Below, piece after piece: positions 43,729 through 51,249 of a stretch of 64,000 bases of DNA. Both the position numbers and the translations under genes were made by a program. Each line of letters begins with the position of its first letter. Position 1 is the stretch's first letter. This stretch comes from Paracoccus aestuarii (lineage in GTDB: Bacteria > Pseudomonadota > Alphaproteobacteria > Rhodobacterales > Rhodobacteraceae), in assembly GCF_028553885.1 (NCBI RefSeq), contig NZ_CP067169.1:124001-188000 (forward strand), given 5' to 3'. Below the pieces are notes generated by a model. It was given only the letters and a program-made list of their open reading frames with translations, was not told where the DNA came from and did not search any database.

Positions 43729-44094
43729 ATGAGCAAGACAACGAACAAATTTTCCTCAGAAGTTCGTGAACGCGCGGTGCGGTTTGTTCGGGACAATGAG
43801 GGTCAGCATGGATCTCGGTGGCAGGCGGTCATGTCAATTTCGACGAAGATCGGCTGTGCGCCGCAGGCCCTGAACGATTGGGTCCAGAAGGCCGAGGTTG
43901 ATAGCGGCAAACGTCTCGGCATCTCCAGCGAGATGTCCGAGAAGGTGAAGGCGCTGGAATGCGAGAACCGCGAGCTGCGCCAGGGTGAGGAGGATCAGAA
44001 AACAGTCCGGCGGCCTGTTTTCCCGACGAACGAGATCCTTCGCAAGGCGTCAGCATATTTTGCGATGGCGGAGCTCGACCGTCGGTCGAAGTGA
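43729..44094 (+). pseudogene. IS3-family orfA with in-frame palindrome insertion
   Basis: The 121-residue ORF is an IS3-group orfA: an N-terminal helix-turn-helix ([40 protein letters not shown]) and a leucine-zipper-like tail ending [21 protein letters not shown]. Between RELRQ and NEILRK the usual single Ala is replaced by about 15 residues ([15 protein letters not shown]) encoded by a family-2 palindrome that keeps the frame. A GGATGGAGC lies upstream of the ATG at 43729. The matching orfB is lost after about 15 codons, so the element cannot transpose on its own. Confidence 0.8.
43984..44027 (-). repeat. Family-2 palindromic mini-element, copy 2 (in-frame, inverted)
   Basis: GAAAACAGTCC (43998-44008) and GGCCTGTTTTC (44012-44022) pair with one internal mismatch around GGC. 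Outer flanks (GAGGAGGATCA, and CCCGACGAA) match the flanks of the copy at 45955 in reverse complement. The net insertion is about 42 bases, a multiple of three. Confidence 0.78.
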
Positions 44095-44385
44095 CGGTGG
44101 GTTTCATCGACGCGCAACGGGATGCGCACGGGGCTTGGCCATCGCGACGCCATCGGTCCGACCCCGATAGAGAAGGCCGATCTGCAGCCTCCTGCCGATC
44201 GCCCCGTGCTGGCTCTATGTCGCTGCAGTCCTGGACCTGTTCTCCCGCCGCGTGGTCGGCTGGTCGACGAAGGCCGAGAGGGATGCCACGCTGGTCATGG
44301 ATGCTCTGATGATGGCCGTCTGGCGCCGCGGCAAGGCGAACGCGGCGTCTGAACCCCACGTTGCGTGGCTGACGCGCTGCTGCGA
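44091..44385 (+). pseudogene. Joined fragments of two IS3-family orfB genes
   Basis: A GTG at 44091 overlaps the orfA stop and starts an orfB ([14 protein letters not shown]), which breaks off near 44135. After about 60 bases a different IS3-type orfB piece follows: WLYVAAVLDLFSRRVVGWSTKAERDATLVMDALMMAVWRRGKAN, covering the region of the first catalytic Asp, then nonsense sequence. GCCATCGGTCCGA at 44149-44161, the exact loop of family-1 copy 4, lies at the junction, possibly a decayed fifth copy. Nothing here is functional. Confidence 0.65.
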
Positions 44386-44422
44386 AGTCCTTTTCATCGG
44401 CTGATGGGGAGTGCGTTTCGCA

Positions 44423-44833
44423 ATGTGTGCCAAGAATTCGTTTCTCACCTCCCTGGGCGTGGAGATTTATGCCTCTGGTCATCGGCGGTGGCCGGATGAG
44501 GTGAAGGCTCGGGTGGTCGCCGATACACTGCAGCCGGGGGCCACGGTAAACGCAGTGGCGGATCACTATGGAGTGCAGCCGAACCAGGTATCGGCGTGGC
44601 GGCGGCTGGCCAAGCAGGGCAAGCTGGTGCTGCCAGCCATCTTGGCCGAAGAGCCGGTCTTTGCGTCGCTGGTGGTTTGCGATACACCGCCTGCTGTCCA
44701 TTCCTACGACGGGCGCGCTGCGGACGAGGGGATCAGGATCATTATCGGGGAGGTGAGGCTTGAGCTGGCCGCGGACACGCCCGCCGTTCGGCTGGCCGAG
44801 ATTGTCCGTGCTCTTGGAGCCGCGCCGTGCTGA
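44423..44833 (+). CDS. tnpA: IS66-family TnpA (orf1)
   Basis: The 136-residue protein contains the IS66 orf1 helix-turn-helix (HRRWPDEVKARVVADTLQPGATVNAVADHYGV, QVSAWRRLAKQGKLVLP) and the conserved C-terminal block RIIIGEVRLELAADTPAVRLAEIVRAL. The ATG at 44423 fits the family start. Its stop overlaps the tnpB start (TGATG). It is intact, but the element's tnpC is deleted. Confidence 0.82.
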   Translation: MCAKNSFLTSLGVEIYASGHRRWPDEVKARVVADTLQPGATVNAVADHYGVQPNQVSAWRRLAKQGKLVLPAILAEEPVFASLVVCDTPPAVHSYDGRAADEGIRIIIGEVRLELAADTPAVRLAEIVRALGAAPC

Positions 44834-45180
44834 TGCCGTCGCAGGGCATGCGGATCCTGGTGGCGACCAAGCCGGTGGACTTCAGGAAGGGGCACGACGG
44901 ATTGGCAGCCTTGGCGCAGTCGATGCTGGCGGAAGACCCTTTCACCGGCACGATCTTTGTGTTCCGCTCGAAGCGCGCCGACAGGCTGAAGATCCTGTTC
45001 TGGGACGGCAGCGGGCTGGTGATGGCTTACAAGCGCCTTGAGGCCGACAGCTTCACCTGGCCGGCCATCCGGGACGGGGCCATGACCTTGAGCCGAACGC
45101 AGTTCGAGGCGCTTTTTGCCGGCCTCGACTGGCGGCGGATCCGGCCTCTGGAGACCCCAAAGCCAGCCGTTGCAGAATGA
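44833..45180 (+). CDS. tnpB: IS66-family TnpB (orf2)
   Basis: The 115-residue accessory protein is clearly IS66 orf2: ILVATKPVDFRKGHDGLAAL, PFTGTIFVFRSKRADRLKILFWDGSGLVMAYKRLE and LSRTQFEALFAGLDWRR. The ATG at 44833 is chosen at the tnpA stop overlap; a GTG two codons upstream is an alternative. It is intact and followed by the remnant of tnpC. Confidence 0.88.
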   Translation: MPSQGMRILVATKPVDFRKGHDGLAALAQSMLAEDPFTGTIFVFRSKRADRLKILFWDGSGLVMAYKRLEADSFTWPAIRDGAMTLSRTQFEALFAGLDWRRIRPLETPKPAVAE

Positions 45181-45233
45181 CCTGAATGCAATAAAAACGT
45201 TCAACTACAGTCGGATCAGGGTATGATGACTTC

Positions 45234-45612
45234 ATGTCCGCCGCTCCGTCCATCGACCTGTCCGCCATCCCCGAAAGCCAGCGCGCCGCTGCTCTTGCCG
45301 TCGCTTGCGTGAACGGGACGCGCTGCAGGAAACCAACCGGCGGCTGGAGCATCTGATCGCCGAGCTGAACCAGGTCTTGCATGGCAAACGCTCCGAGAAG
45401 CTGAACGACGACGAGCGTCAGCTGGCTTTCGAGGATCTGGAAACCGCGTTGGCCGATCTTGGGCGCGCATCGCATCCCTGATCGCCACCGCAAAGGTCAA
45501 CGGCGTCGAACCCTTCGCCTACCTCAAGGCAACCCTGGAAGCGGTGGCAGCCGGCCATCCTCAGGCAAAGATCGACGACCTGCTGCCCTGGAACTTCAAC
45601 CCGTCAAGCTGA
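45234..45612 (+). pseudogene. tnpC: IS66-family TnpC with frameshift and internal deletion
   Basis: The start MSAAPSIDLSAIPESQRAA matches IS66 TnpC. A frameshift near 45300 moves the coiled-coil segment (RLEHLIAELNQVLHGKRSEKL, RQLAFEDLETALADL) to another frame. The reading then jumps directly to the family C-terminus (VNGVEPFAYLKATLEAVAAG, DDLLPWNFNP). The zinc-finger and whole DDE core are missing, so only about 120 of some 500 residues remain. Confidence 0.8.
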
Positions 45613-45863
45613 AACCAGGTGAGGCGGCGCCGCCTCTTACAGAGAACTGGCGGGTCTATGGGGTTCGGAAAGTCTGGCGGCGGCTAGGTCGTGAGGGCTT
45701 CGATGTAGACCGCTACACAATTGCGAGATTGATGAAAGACGTGGGTATTCAGGCATTATCAGGGGAAAGCCGCATCGGACGACGATCCCTGACAGGAAGG
45801 CGCCGTGTCTGCCGGACAAGGTGAACCGCCAGTTCCGTGTCCCGGCACCGAACATGCTGTGGG

Positions 45864-45905
45864 GTCGTCCATTGTGGCGCCATTGGTTCAAGCCCAATGG
45901 ACGAC
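45864..45905 (+). repeat. Family-1 palindromic mini-element, copy 3
   Basis: The outer arms GTCGTCCATTG (45864-45874) and CAATGGACGAC (45895-45905) pair perfectly over 11 bp. After an unpaired T, GGC pairs with GCC and closes the loop GCCATTGGTTCAA. It differs from copy 1 by one base in the loop and at several outer-stem positions, with pairing maintained. It lies between the codons for NMLW and DDFTYV of an IS3 transposase. Confidence 0.8.
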
Positions 45906-45954
45906 GATTTTACCTATGTCGCCACATGGAAGGGCTTCGTCTATGTCGCCATTC

Positions 45955-45996
45955 GTCGGGAAAACAGTCCACTGGACTGTTTTCTGACCCTCCTCA
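45955..45996 (+). repeat. Family-2 palindromic mini-element, copy 3
   Basis: GAAAACAGTCC (45960-45970) and GGACTGTTTTC (45974-45984) form a perfect 11-bp stem around ACT. The flanks CGTCGG and TGACCCTCCTC match the inverted copy at 43984. ATTC occurs on both sides of the insertion, a possible short duplication. Compared with the 41571 copy, two stem positions change on both arms together. Confidence 0.78.
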
Positions 45997-46081
45997 TTCA
46001 TCGATGCCTATGCCTGTAAGATCGTTGGCTGGCGCGCCAGCAGCTCTGCGCATATGCGACGCTCGAATGGGTGGACTGGTT

Positions 46082-47136
46082 GGCGTTGTTGCAGAACTCC
46101 AGCCTGCCGCGGGATTCACGCGGGCGGGCTGGTAGGGTAAGCGTCTCGGCATGAGCAAACCTGACGCGGCCCGCTACCGTATGACGAACTGGAAGTCCTA
46201 CAACGAGGCTTTGAGGCGGCGTGGATCGCCACTGATCTGGATGGACAAGGACATGGTGTGGCTGGCGAACAAGGCGGGTCGTCGTGGTCGCCCGCCGGTG
46301 TTCTCGGATGCGGCCATCCAGTTCTGCCTGTTGGTGAAGGTGCTCTTCGGGCTGCCGCTTCGGCAGACAACCGGAACGGTGGCCAGCATCCTGGAGATGG
46401 CCGAGCTCGACTGGCCCGTGCCGGACTTCTCCACCATGAGCCGCAGACAAAAAACCCTCACTGTCCAGATATCCTGCCGGCGCGCACCAGGTCCTCTGAA
46501 CCTGCTGGTGGACAGCACCGGGATCAAGTTTCTCGGCGATGGAGAATGGCTGGCGCGCAAGCATGGCACCCACCGCAAGCGCCAGTATCGCAAGGTCCAC
46601 CTGGCAATGGATACAGCCACCGGCGACATTCGGGCGGTGGAGTTCACTTCCAGCCGCGAAGGCGACGGTCCTGCGCTATCTGACCTTCTGAAGCAGATCC
46701 CACCGGAGGGGCTGGTCGGCACCGTGACCGGCGACGGTGCCTTCGACACCCGGCGATGCCACACCGCAATCGTGGACCGTGGCGGCACGGCCATCATCCC
46801 GATCCGGAAGAATGGTCGCCTCTGGAAGGAGGACTGCCCTGCCGCTCGCGCTTGCAACGACATCCTCCGGGCGACCAAACGTTTCGGTCGGGCGAACTGG
46901 AAGGTCTGGTCCGGCTATTACGTCCGAAGTCGGATCGAGGCAAGGATGCGCTGCCTCAAATCCTTCGGTGAGCGCATCGCCTCGCAAGACCCCGACAGAC
47001 AAGCGGCCGAGATCTACATCCGCGTCGCGCTCATGAACCGCTTCAACGCACCCGGCACCGCCAAAATCGAGCGCCTGGCCTGAGCTTAATGGGTAAGGGA
47101 GAGCCCTGCTCCGACGCCGAGTTCTGCAACAATGCC
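46082..47136 (+). mobile_element. IS5-family insertion sequence (1055 bp), intact
   Basis: The left end GGCGTTGTTGCAGAACTC at 46082 and right end GGCATTGTTGCAGAACTC (read inward from 47136) are inverted repeats with one mismatch in 18. The outer flanks do not share a duplication, which suggests recombination between copies after insertion. The single transposase ORF is intact. Confidence 0.88.
46151..47083 (+). CDS. IS5-family transposase, intact
   Basis: The 310-residue DDE transposase shows Asp in LLVDSTGIKFLG, Asp in VTGDGAFDTRRC and Glu in VRSRIEARMRCLK, in the order of IS5-family enzymes. The N-terminal region (NWKSYNEALRRRGSPLIWMD, then LFGLPLRQTTGTVASILEM) is typical of the group with a single uninterrupted ORF. 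No damage or palindrome insertion is seen, unlike the surrounding transposase genes. Confidence 0.92.
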   Translation: MSKPDAARYRMTNWKSYNEALRRRGSPLIWMDKDMVWLANKAGRRGRPPVFSDAAIQFCLLVKVLFGLPLRQTTGTVASILEMAELDWPVPDFSTMSRRQKTLTVQISCRRAPGPLNLLVDSTGIKFLGDGEWLARKHGTHRKRQYRKVHLAMDTATGDIRAVEFTSSREGDGPALSDLLKQIPPEGLVGTVTGDGAFDTRRCHTAIVDRGGTAIIPIRKNGRLWKEDCPAARACNDILRATKRFGRANWKVWSGYYVRSRIEARMRCLKSFGERIASQDPDRQAAEIYIRVALMNRFNAPGTAKIERLA

Positions 47137-47162
47137 CAACAACGCCCATGAAAATTGCTTTT

Positions 47163-47178
47163 CGAAAGCATGCTTTCG
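47163..47178. promoter_or_regulatory. 16-bp palindrome upstream of the exporter operon
   Basis: CGAAAGCATGCTTTCG is a perfect palindrome 27 bases inside the IS right end and about 62 bases before the HlyD start. HlyD/ABC-2 operons are often controlled by a TetR-type repressor encoded upstream. Here the IS occupies that place. Confidence 0.6.
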
Positions 47179-47240
47179 AGTTGTCCAAGGCGCGGGCCGG
47201 GCGTAGTCTGGCGCTCAGTCGAATGTCAGGGACCGAACCG

Positions 47241-48230
47241 ATGAAACCTGCCCAAGCGCCCCGCCGATCCCTTCTGCCGCTGCTGGTCCTGGCCGTTCTG
47301 GCCGGGCTGGTCATCGGTGCCGTCTGGTGGGCGACGCGCCCCGGACCCCTGCTGATCCAGGGCGAGGTCGCGGCCCCGCGGGTCGATGTCTCGGCCCGCA
47401 CCTCGGGCCGGGTCATGCGGATCGAGGCCGATCTGGGCCAGCGGATCGAGGGCGGCCAGCTGCTGGCCGAACTGTCGAACCCGCAGCTGGTCACCGCCCA
47501 TGCCGCCGCGGCATCAGGCCTGGAGGTCGCCCGCGCATCCGAGGCCGCGGCCGGCGCCACCCGCCCCGAGGTGATCCGCGCCCGCGAGGCCGAGCTGGCC
47601 GCCGCCCAGGCCGATCTGCGCCTGGCCGAGGAGCAGCTGGGCCGCGACACCGGCCTGTCGCAGCAGGGGTTGCGCCCGCAGGCGGCGCTGGACCAGTCGA
47701 CGCGCAACCTCGACGCCGCCGCAGGCCGGGTCGAGGCCGCCGAGGCGCAGCTGGACCTGGCCCGGGCCGGGGCCTCGCCCGAGGAACGCGAGGTCGCCGC
47801 GGCCCAGGTCGCCCAGGCCGAGGCCGCGCTGGCCCAACGCCAGGCCGATCTGGACGAATTGCGGATCTTCGCGCCCATGTCGGGCGAGATCTCGGGCCGC
47901 ACCATCGAGCTGGGCGAGAATGTCGGGCCGGGCGCGCCGCTCTTCACCATCGTCGATCTGGATCAGGCCTGGTTCACCTTCAACCTGCGCGAGGATCTGC
48001 TGGCGGGGCTGGAGATGGGTGACCGGCTGACCATCCGCATCCCCGCCCTGGATGCCGAGGCCGAGGCCGAGATCACCCTGATCAACGTGCAGGGCCAGTT
48101 CGCCAGCTGGCGCGCGACCCGCGCGACGGGCGATTTCGACCTGCGCAGCTTCGAGCTGCGGGCCCGGCCCGTCGCGCCGCTGGAGGGTCTGCGCCCCGGC
48201 ATGTCCGCCCTGATCCAGCTGGACCGCTAG
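47241..48230 (+). CDS. HlyD-family periplasmic adaptor (membrane fusion protein)
   Basis: The 329-residue protein has one N-terminal membrane helix (LLPLLVLAVLAGLVIGAVWW), a lipoyl-like half (VSARTSGRVMRIEADLGQRIEGGQLLAELS), a long Ala/Glu-rich coiled coil (about 90-200) and the second half-motif MSGEISGRTIELGENVGPGAPLF followed by a beta-barrel domain. It would link inner-membrane permeases to the outer membrane for efflux. The ATG at 47241 follows AGGGA; earlier in-frame starts at 47148 and 47223 have weaker sites. It is the first gene of a three-gene operon. Confidence 0.88.
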   Translation: MKPAQAPRRSLLPLLVLAVLAGLVIGAVWWATRPGPLLIQGEVAAPRVDVSARTSGRVMRIEADLGQRIEGGQLLAELSNPQLVTAHAAAASGLEVARASEAAAGATRPEVIRAREAELAAAQADLRLAEEQLGRDTGLSQQGLRPQAALDQSTRNLDAAAGRVEAAEAQLDLARAGASPEEREVAAAQVAQAEAALAQRQADLDELRIFAPMSGEISGRTIELGENVGPGAPLFTIVDLDQAWFTFNLREDLLAGLEMGDRLTIRIPALDAEAEAEITLINVQGQFASWRATRATGDFDLRSFELRARPVAPLEGLRPGMSALIQLDR

Positions 48231-48234
48231 GGCC

Positions 48235-49386
48235 ATGCTGGCCGTCATGGCACGCGAGTTCCGCCTGCTGCCGCGCCGCCCGGCGCTGGCGGGGCTGGTG
48301 ATCGTGCTGCCGCTGATCATGCTGCTGGTCTTGGGCGGGATCTTTCGCGCGGGGATTCCCACGGGCATGGCAGTGGCGGTGATCGACCTGGACCGGTCGG
48401 ACCTGTCGCGGGCCGTCACGCGGATGCTGGACGCGGCGCCCGAACTGACCGTGACCCATCGCGCATCAGACCTGTCCGAGGCGCGCTCGCTGATCGTGTC
48501 CGGCGCGGTGCGCGGCGCGGTGCTGATGCCCCAGAACCTGGAACGCGACATCATCCGGGGCGATCGCCCCGAGATCGTCACCTTCTACGACAACCAGCAC
48601 ATGAGCGCCGGATCGCTGGTCGCCCGCGGCGCCCGCAACGCCATCGACACGACGCTGGCGGGCCTGCGCCTGTCGGTGCGCCAAGGCCAGGGCGAGGCCC
48701 CGGTGCAGGCCATGGTCGCCCTGCAGCCGATCCCGATGCAGGCCCATGCGCTGTTCAACCCGGCCTTCGACTATGTGCATTTCCTGCTGGCCGCGCTGAT
48801 CCCCACGGTCCTGCAGATCATCGCCGCCGCCGCGACGGCCTATGCCGTGTCCCTGGATTTCGGGCCGGGGCGGCATCCGCGCGTGCTGATGCGCATGGCG
48901 GGCGGCATCCTGCCCGCGATGCTGGGCAAGATCCTGCCCTATACGGTCGTCTTCCTGCTGATCCTGGGCCTGTCGGACGTGGCGCTCTATGGCTGGCTGG
49001 CCGTGCCCTTGCGCGGGTCGCTGTGGCTGATGGCGCTTGGCGCGGTGCTGTTCGTGCTGGCGTCGCAGATGATCGGCGCGCTGGCCTTCGTGCTGTCGCG
49101 CGACATGGGCCGCGCGGCCAGCCTGATCGCCATCATCACCGCGCCGGCCTTCGGCTTCATGGGGCTGGGTTTCCCGCGCGAGGCGATGTCCACCCTGGCC
49201 CAAGCCTGGGGCGCGGCCATTCCCGGCACCTGGTATGTGCAGCTGCGCATCGACCAGTCGCTGCGCGCGACGCCCTTGGACATATCCGCCATGTCGGTCC
49301 TGTGGCTGGCGGTGATCGCGGGCGTGCTGGCCACGCTGATCCTGGCGCAGCTGTCGCGCCTGGCCCGGCAGGAGGTCGCGTCATGA
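48235..49386 (+). CDS. ABC-2 type transport permease
   Basis: The 383-residue protein has an N-terminal helix (LAGLVIVLPLIMLLVLGGIF), a roughly 170-residue periplasmic domain and five C-terminal helices, the layout of ABC-2/YhhJ-type export permeases. It begins four bases after the HlyD stop and overlaps the second permease by four bases (ATGA). No ATP-binding subunit is encoded alongside, so an ATPase elsewhere would be required. The exported compound is unknown. Confidence 0.85.
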   Translation: MLAVMAREFRLLPRRPALAGLVIVLPLIMLLVLGGIFRAGIPTGMAVAVIDLDRSDLSRAVTRMLDAAPELTVTHRASDLSEARSLIVSGAVRGAVLMPQNLERDIIRGDRPEIVTFYDNQHMSAGSLVARGARNAIDTTLAGLRLSVRQGQGEAPVQAMVALQPIPMQAHALFNPAFDYVHFLLAALIPTVLQIIAAAATAYAVSLDFGPGRHPRVLMRMAGGILPAMLGKILPYTVVFLLILGLSDVALYGWLAVPLRGSLWLMALGAVLFVLASQMIGALAFVLSRDMGRAASLIAIITAPAFGFMGLGFPREAMSTLAQAWGAAIPGTWYVQLRIDQSLRATPLDISAMSVLWLAVIAGVLATLILAQLSRLARQEVAS

Positions 49387-50552
49387 CCGCGCTGGCCACC
49401 GCCTTCCGCGCCGAGCTGGCCGCCGTGCTGGGCGACCGGCAGGTGCGGATGATCGTCCTGCTGGCGCTGGTCATCTATGCGCTGATCTATCCGCTGCCCT
49501 ATCGGGCCGAGCTGCTGCGCGACGTGCCGGTGGTGCTGGTCGATCAGGACGGATCGACCGCCTCGGCCGATCTGGCGCGGCGCGTGGACGCGTCCGAGGC
49601 CGTGGCCCTGACCCACCATGCCCCCGATATGGCCGAGGCCACGCGGCTGGTCCATGAACGCCGCGCCTATGGCGTCATGCTGATCCCCGACGGGTTCGAA
49701 CGCGCCCTGCTGCGCGGCGATCAAAGCCCCGTCGCGCTTTACGCCGATGCCAGCTATTTCCTGATGTATCAGCGCGTGATGCAGGGCGCCGCCGTGCCGC
49801 TGCGGCAGATGGGCGCCGAGGTCGAGGCCGGGCGCCTGATGGCCCAAGGCACGCCCCGCGCCGTGGCCACCGCCCAGGTCAGCCCCGCGAACCAGATCGA
49901 GGTGCCGCTGTTCAACCCCGCGGCGGGCTACGCGACCTATGTGCTGCCCGCGGCCTTCGTGCTGATCCTGCAGCAGACGATGATGATGGGGCTGGCCTTG
50001 GCCGCGACGCGCAGGGGGCCGCTGCCCGGCCACCCGGTCTGGCGGCTGCTGGGCCGGGCGGGGGCGTGGCTGGCCATCTGGGCGGGGCTGCTGCCGGTCT
50101 ATCTGATCGTGTTGCCGGTGATCTACGGGCTGCCGATCCTGGGCGGGCCGGGGGCCTTGATGATGCTGGGCCTGCCCTTCCTGCTGGCGGCCGGGTTTCT
50201 GGCGCAGCTGGTCGCGGCGCTGTTCCGGCGGGGCGAGGTCGTGCAGGTCGTGCTGCTGGCGCTCGGGATGCCGTTCTTCTTCCTGTCGGGCTTTGCGTGG
50301 CCGGTCGAGGCGATCCCGGCCCATCTGAACGCGCTGGCGCAGCTGATCCCGTCGACGGCGGCGATCGACGGGCTGGTGCGGGTCACGCAGATGGGCGCGA
50401 CCCTGCCCGAGATCGCGCCCATCCTGTGGCATCTGTGGGCCTTGGCCGCGGGGCTGGGCCTCGTGGTGCTGGCGGTCGAGACGCTCAGCCCGTCACGGCC
50501 AGCAGCGCCAGATAGAGGACCGACGGCCCCATCAGACAGCCCAGCCCGGTGA
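49383..50552 (+). CDS. ABC-2 type transport permease
   Basis: The 389-residue protein has the same topology as its upstream partner: one N-terminal helix (MIVLLALVIYALIYPLPY), a periplasmic domain with VVLVDQDGSTASADLARR, and five helices near the C-terminus including LLALGMPFFFLSGFAWPVEAI. The two permeases probably form the transmembrane dimer. The last 22 residues are Pro/Ser-rich and are encoded within the convergent madM gene over 68 bases, an unusually long overlap. Confidence 0.83.
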   Translation: MTALATAFRAELAAVLGDRQVRMIVLLALVIYALIYPLPYRAELLRDVPVVLVDQDGSTASADLARRVDASEAVALTHHAPDMAEATRLVHERRAYGVMLIPDGFERALLRGDQSPVALYADASYFLMYQRVMQGAAVPLRQMGAEVEAGRLMAQGTPRAVATAQVSPANQIEVPLFNPAAGYATYVLPAAFVLILQQTMMMGLALAATRRGPLPGHPVWRLLGRAGAWLAIWAGLLPVYLIVLPVIYGLPILGGPGALMMLGLPFLLAAGFLAQLVAALFRRGEVVQVVLLALGMPFFFLSGFAWPVEAIPAHLNALAQLIPSTAAIDGLVRVTQMGATLPEIAPILWHLWALAAGLGLVVLAVETLSPSRPAAPDRGPTAPSDSPAR

Positions 50553-51246
50553 AGAAGGTGGCCGTCATCGCGCCGTAAGGCACCAGCCGCTTGTCGGTCG
50601 CGGCCAGCCCCCCGGCCACGCCGCTGGTCGTGCCCATCAGCCCACCATAGGCCATGGCCGATTTCGGGTTGTTCAGCCCGATCAGCGGCGCGACCAGCGG
50701 CGTGCCGATCATCACCAGCACCGCCTTCAGCAGCCCCGCCGCGACCGACAGGGCGATGACCTCGGAACTGGCGCCCAAGGCGGTGCCGGTCACCGGGCCC
50801 ACGATATAGGTCGCCGCACCCCCGCCGATCGTCGCCATGCTGACCGCATCGGTATAGCCGAAGGCCGCCGCGATCGCCGCGCCCACCGCGAATGACACCA
50901 CGATCCCCAAGGCCAGCGCGCTGACCCCCGCCGCGCCGGCCTTGCGGATCTCGCGCATGTCGACGCCGTAAGCGGTCGAGACGATGGCCAGGTCGCGCAG
51001 CATCGCGCCCCCCATCAGCCCGATCCCGGTGAACAGCGGCACATCCGCCAGCCCGCGGCTGCCCCCGGTCATCATGCCGCCGATCCAGGCCAGGATCAGG
51101 CCGATGATGATGGCCACCGCCGACCCGTGCAGCCGACCCGCCGTCAAACGGTCGGACAGCTGATAGGACAGCCACATGACGCCGCCCACGAACAGGAAGG
51201 CAAAGACCAGGCCGTTGCGGGCCAGAACCTCGACGATCATCTCCAT
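50485..51246 (-). CDS. madM: Malonate transporter subunit MadM
   Basis: The 253-residue membrane protein has about eight hydrophobic segments and matches MadM, the larger subunit of the Na+-dependent malonate importer: GGMMTGGSRGLADVPLFTGIG, GYTDAVSMATIGGGAATYIVGPVTG and NPKSAMAYGGLMGTTSGVAGG. It starts four bases past the MadL stop on the same strand. It lies downstream of malonyl-CoA decarboxylase and malonate-CoA ligase genes, so the operon imports and assimilates malonate. Confidence 0.92.
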   Translation of the reverse strand: MEMIVEVLARNGLVFAFLFVGGVMWLSYQLSDRLTAGRLHGSAVAIIIGLILAWIGGMMTGGSRGLADVPLFTGIGLMGGAMLRDLAIVSTAYGVDMREIRKAGAAGVSALALGIVVSFAVGAAIAAAFGYTDAVSMATIGGGAATYIVGPVTGTALGASSEVIALSVAAGLLKAVLVMIGTPLVAPLIGLNNPKSAMAYGGLMGTTSGVAGGLAATDKRLVPYGAMTATFFTGLGCLMGPSVLYLALLAVTG

Positions 51247-51249
51247 GGA

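Larger units (their letters stand above)
45613..46081 (+). pseudogene. IS3-family orfB fragment carrying both palindrome families
   Basis: The fragment reads NWRVYGVRKVWRRLGREGFDVDRYTIARLMKDVGIQ, then out of frame to KVNRQFRVPAPNMLW. There a family-1 mini-element (45864-45905) interrupts it. It continues DDFTYVATWKGFVYVA, is broken again by a family-2 palindrome (about 45955-45996), and resumes FIDAYACKIVGWRASSSAHMRRSNG before the next IS begins at 46082. Neither end of this element is recognisable. Confidence 0.78.

Noticed and set aside
41578..45990. Palindromes as transcription terminators
   Set aside because: The GAAAAC-stem hairpins end in TTTTC but lie inside transposase coding frames, have no continuous T tract, and share asymmetric flanks between copies, so an inserted repeat explains them better.
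50485..50552. Second ABC-2 permease ending before madM
   Set aside because: No stop codon occurs in frame before 50550, so the 68-base convergent overlap has to be accepted unless the sequence contains an error.
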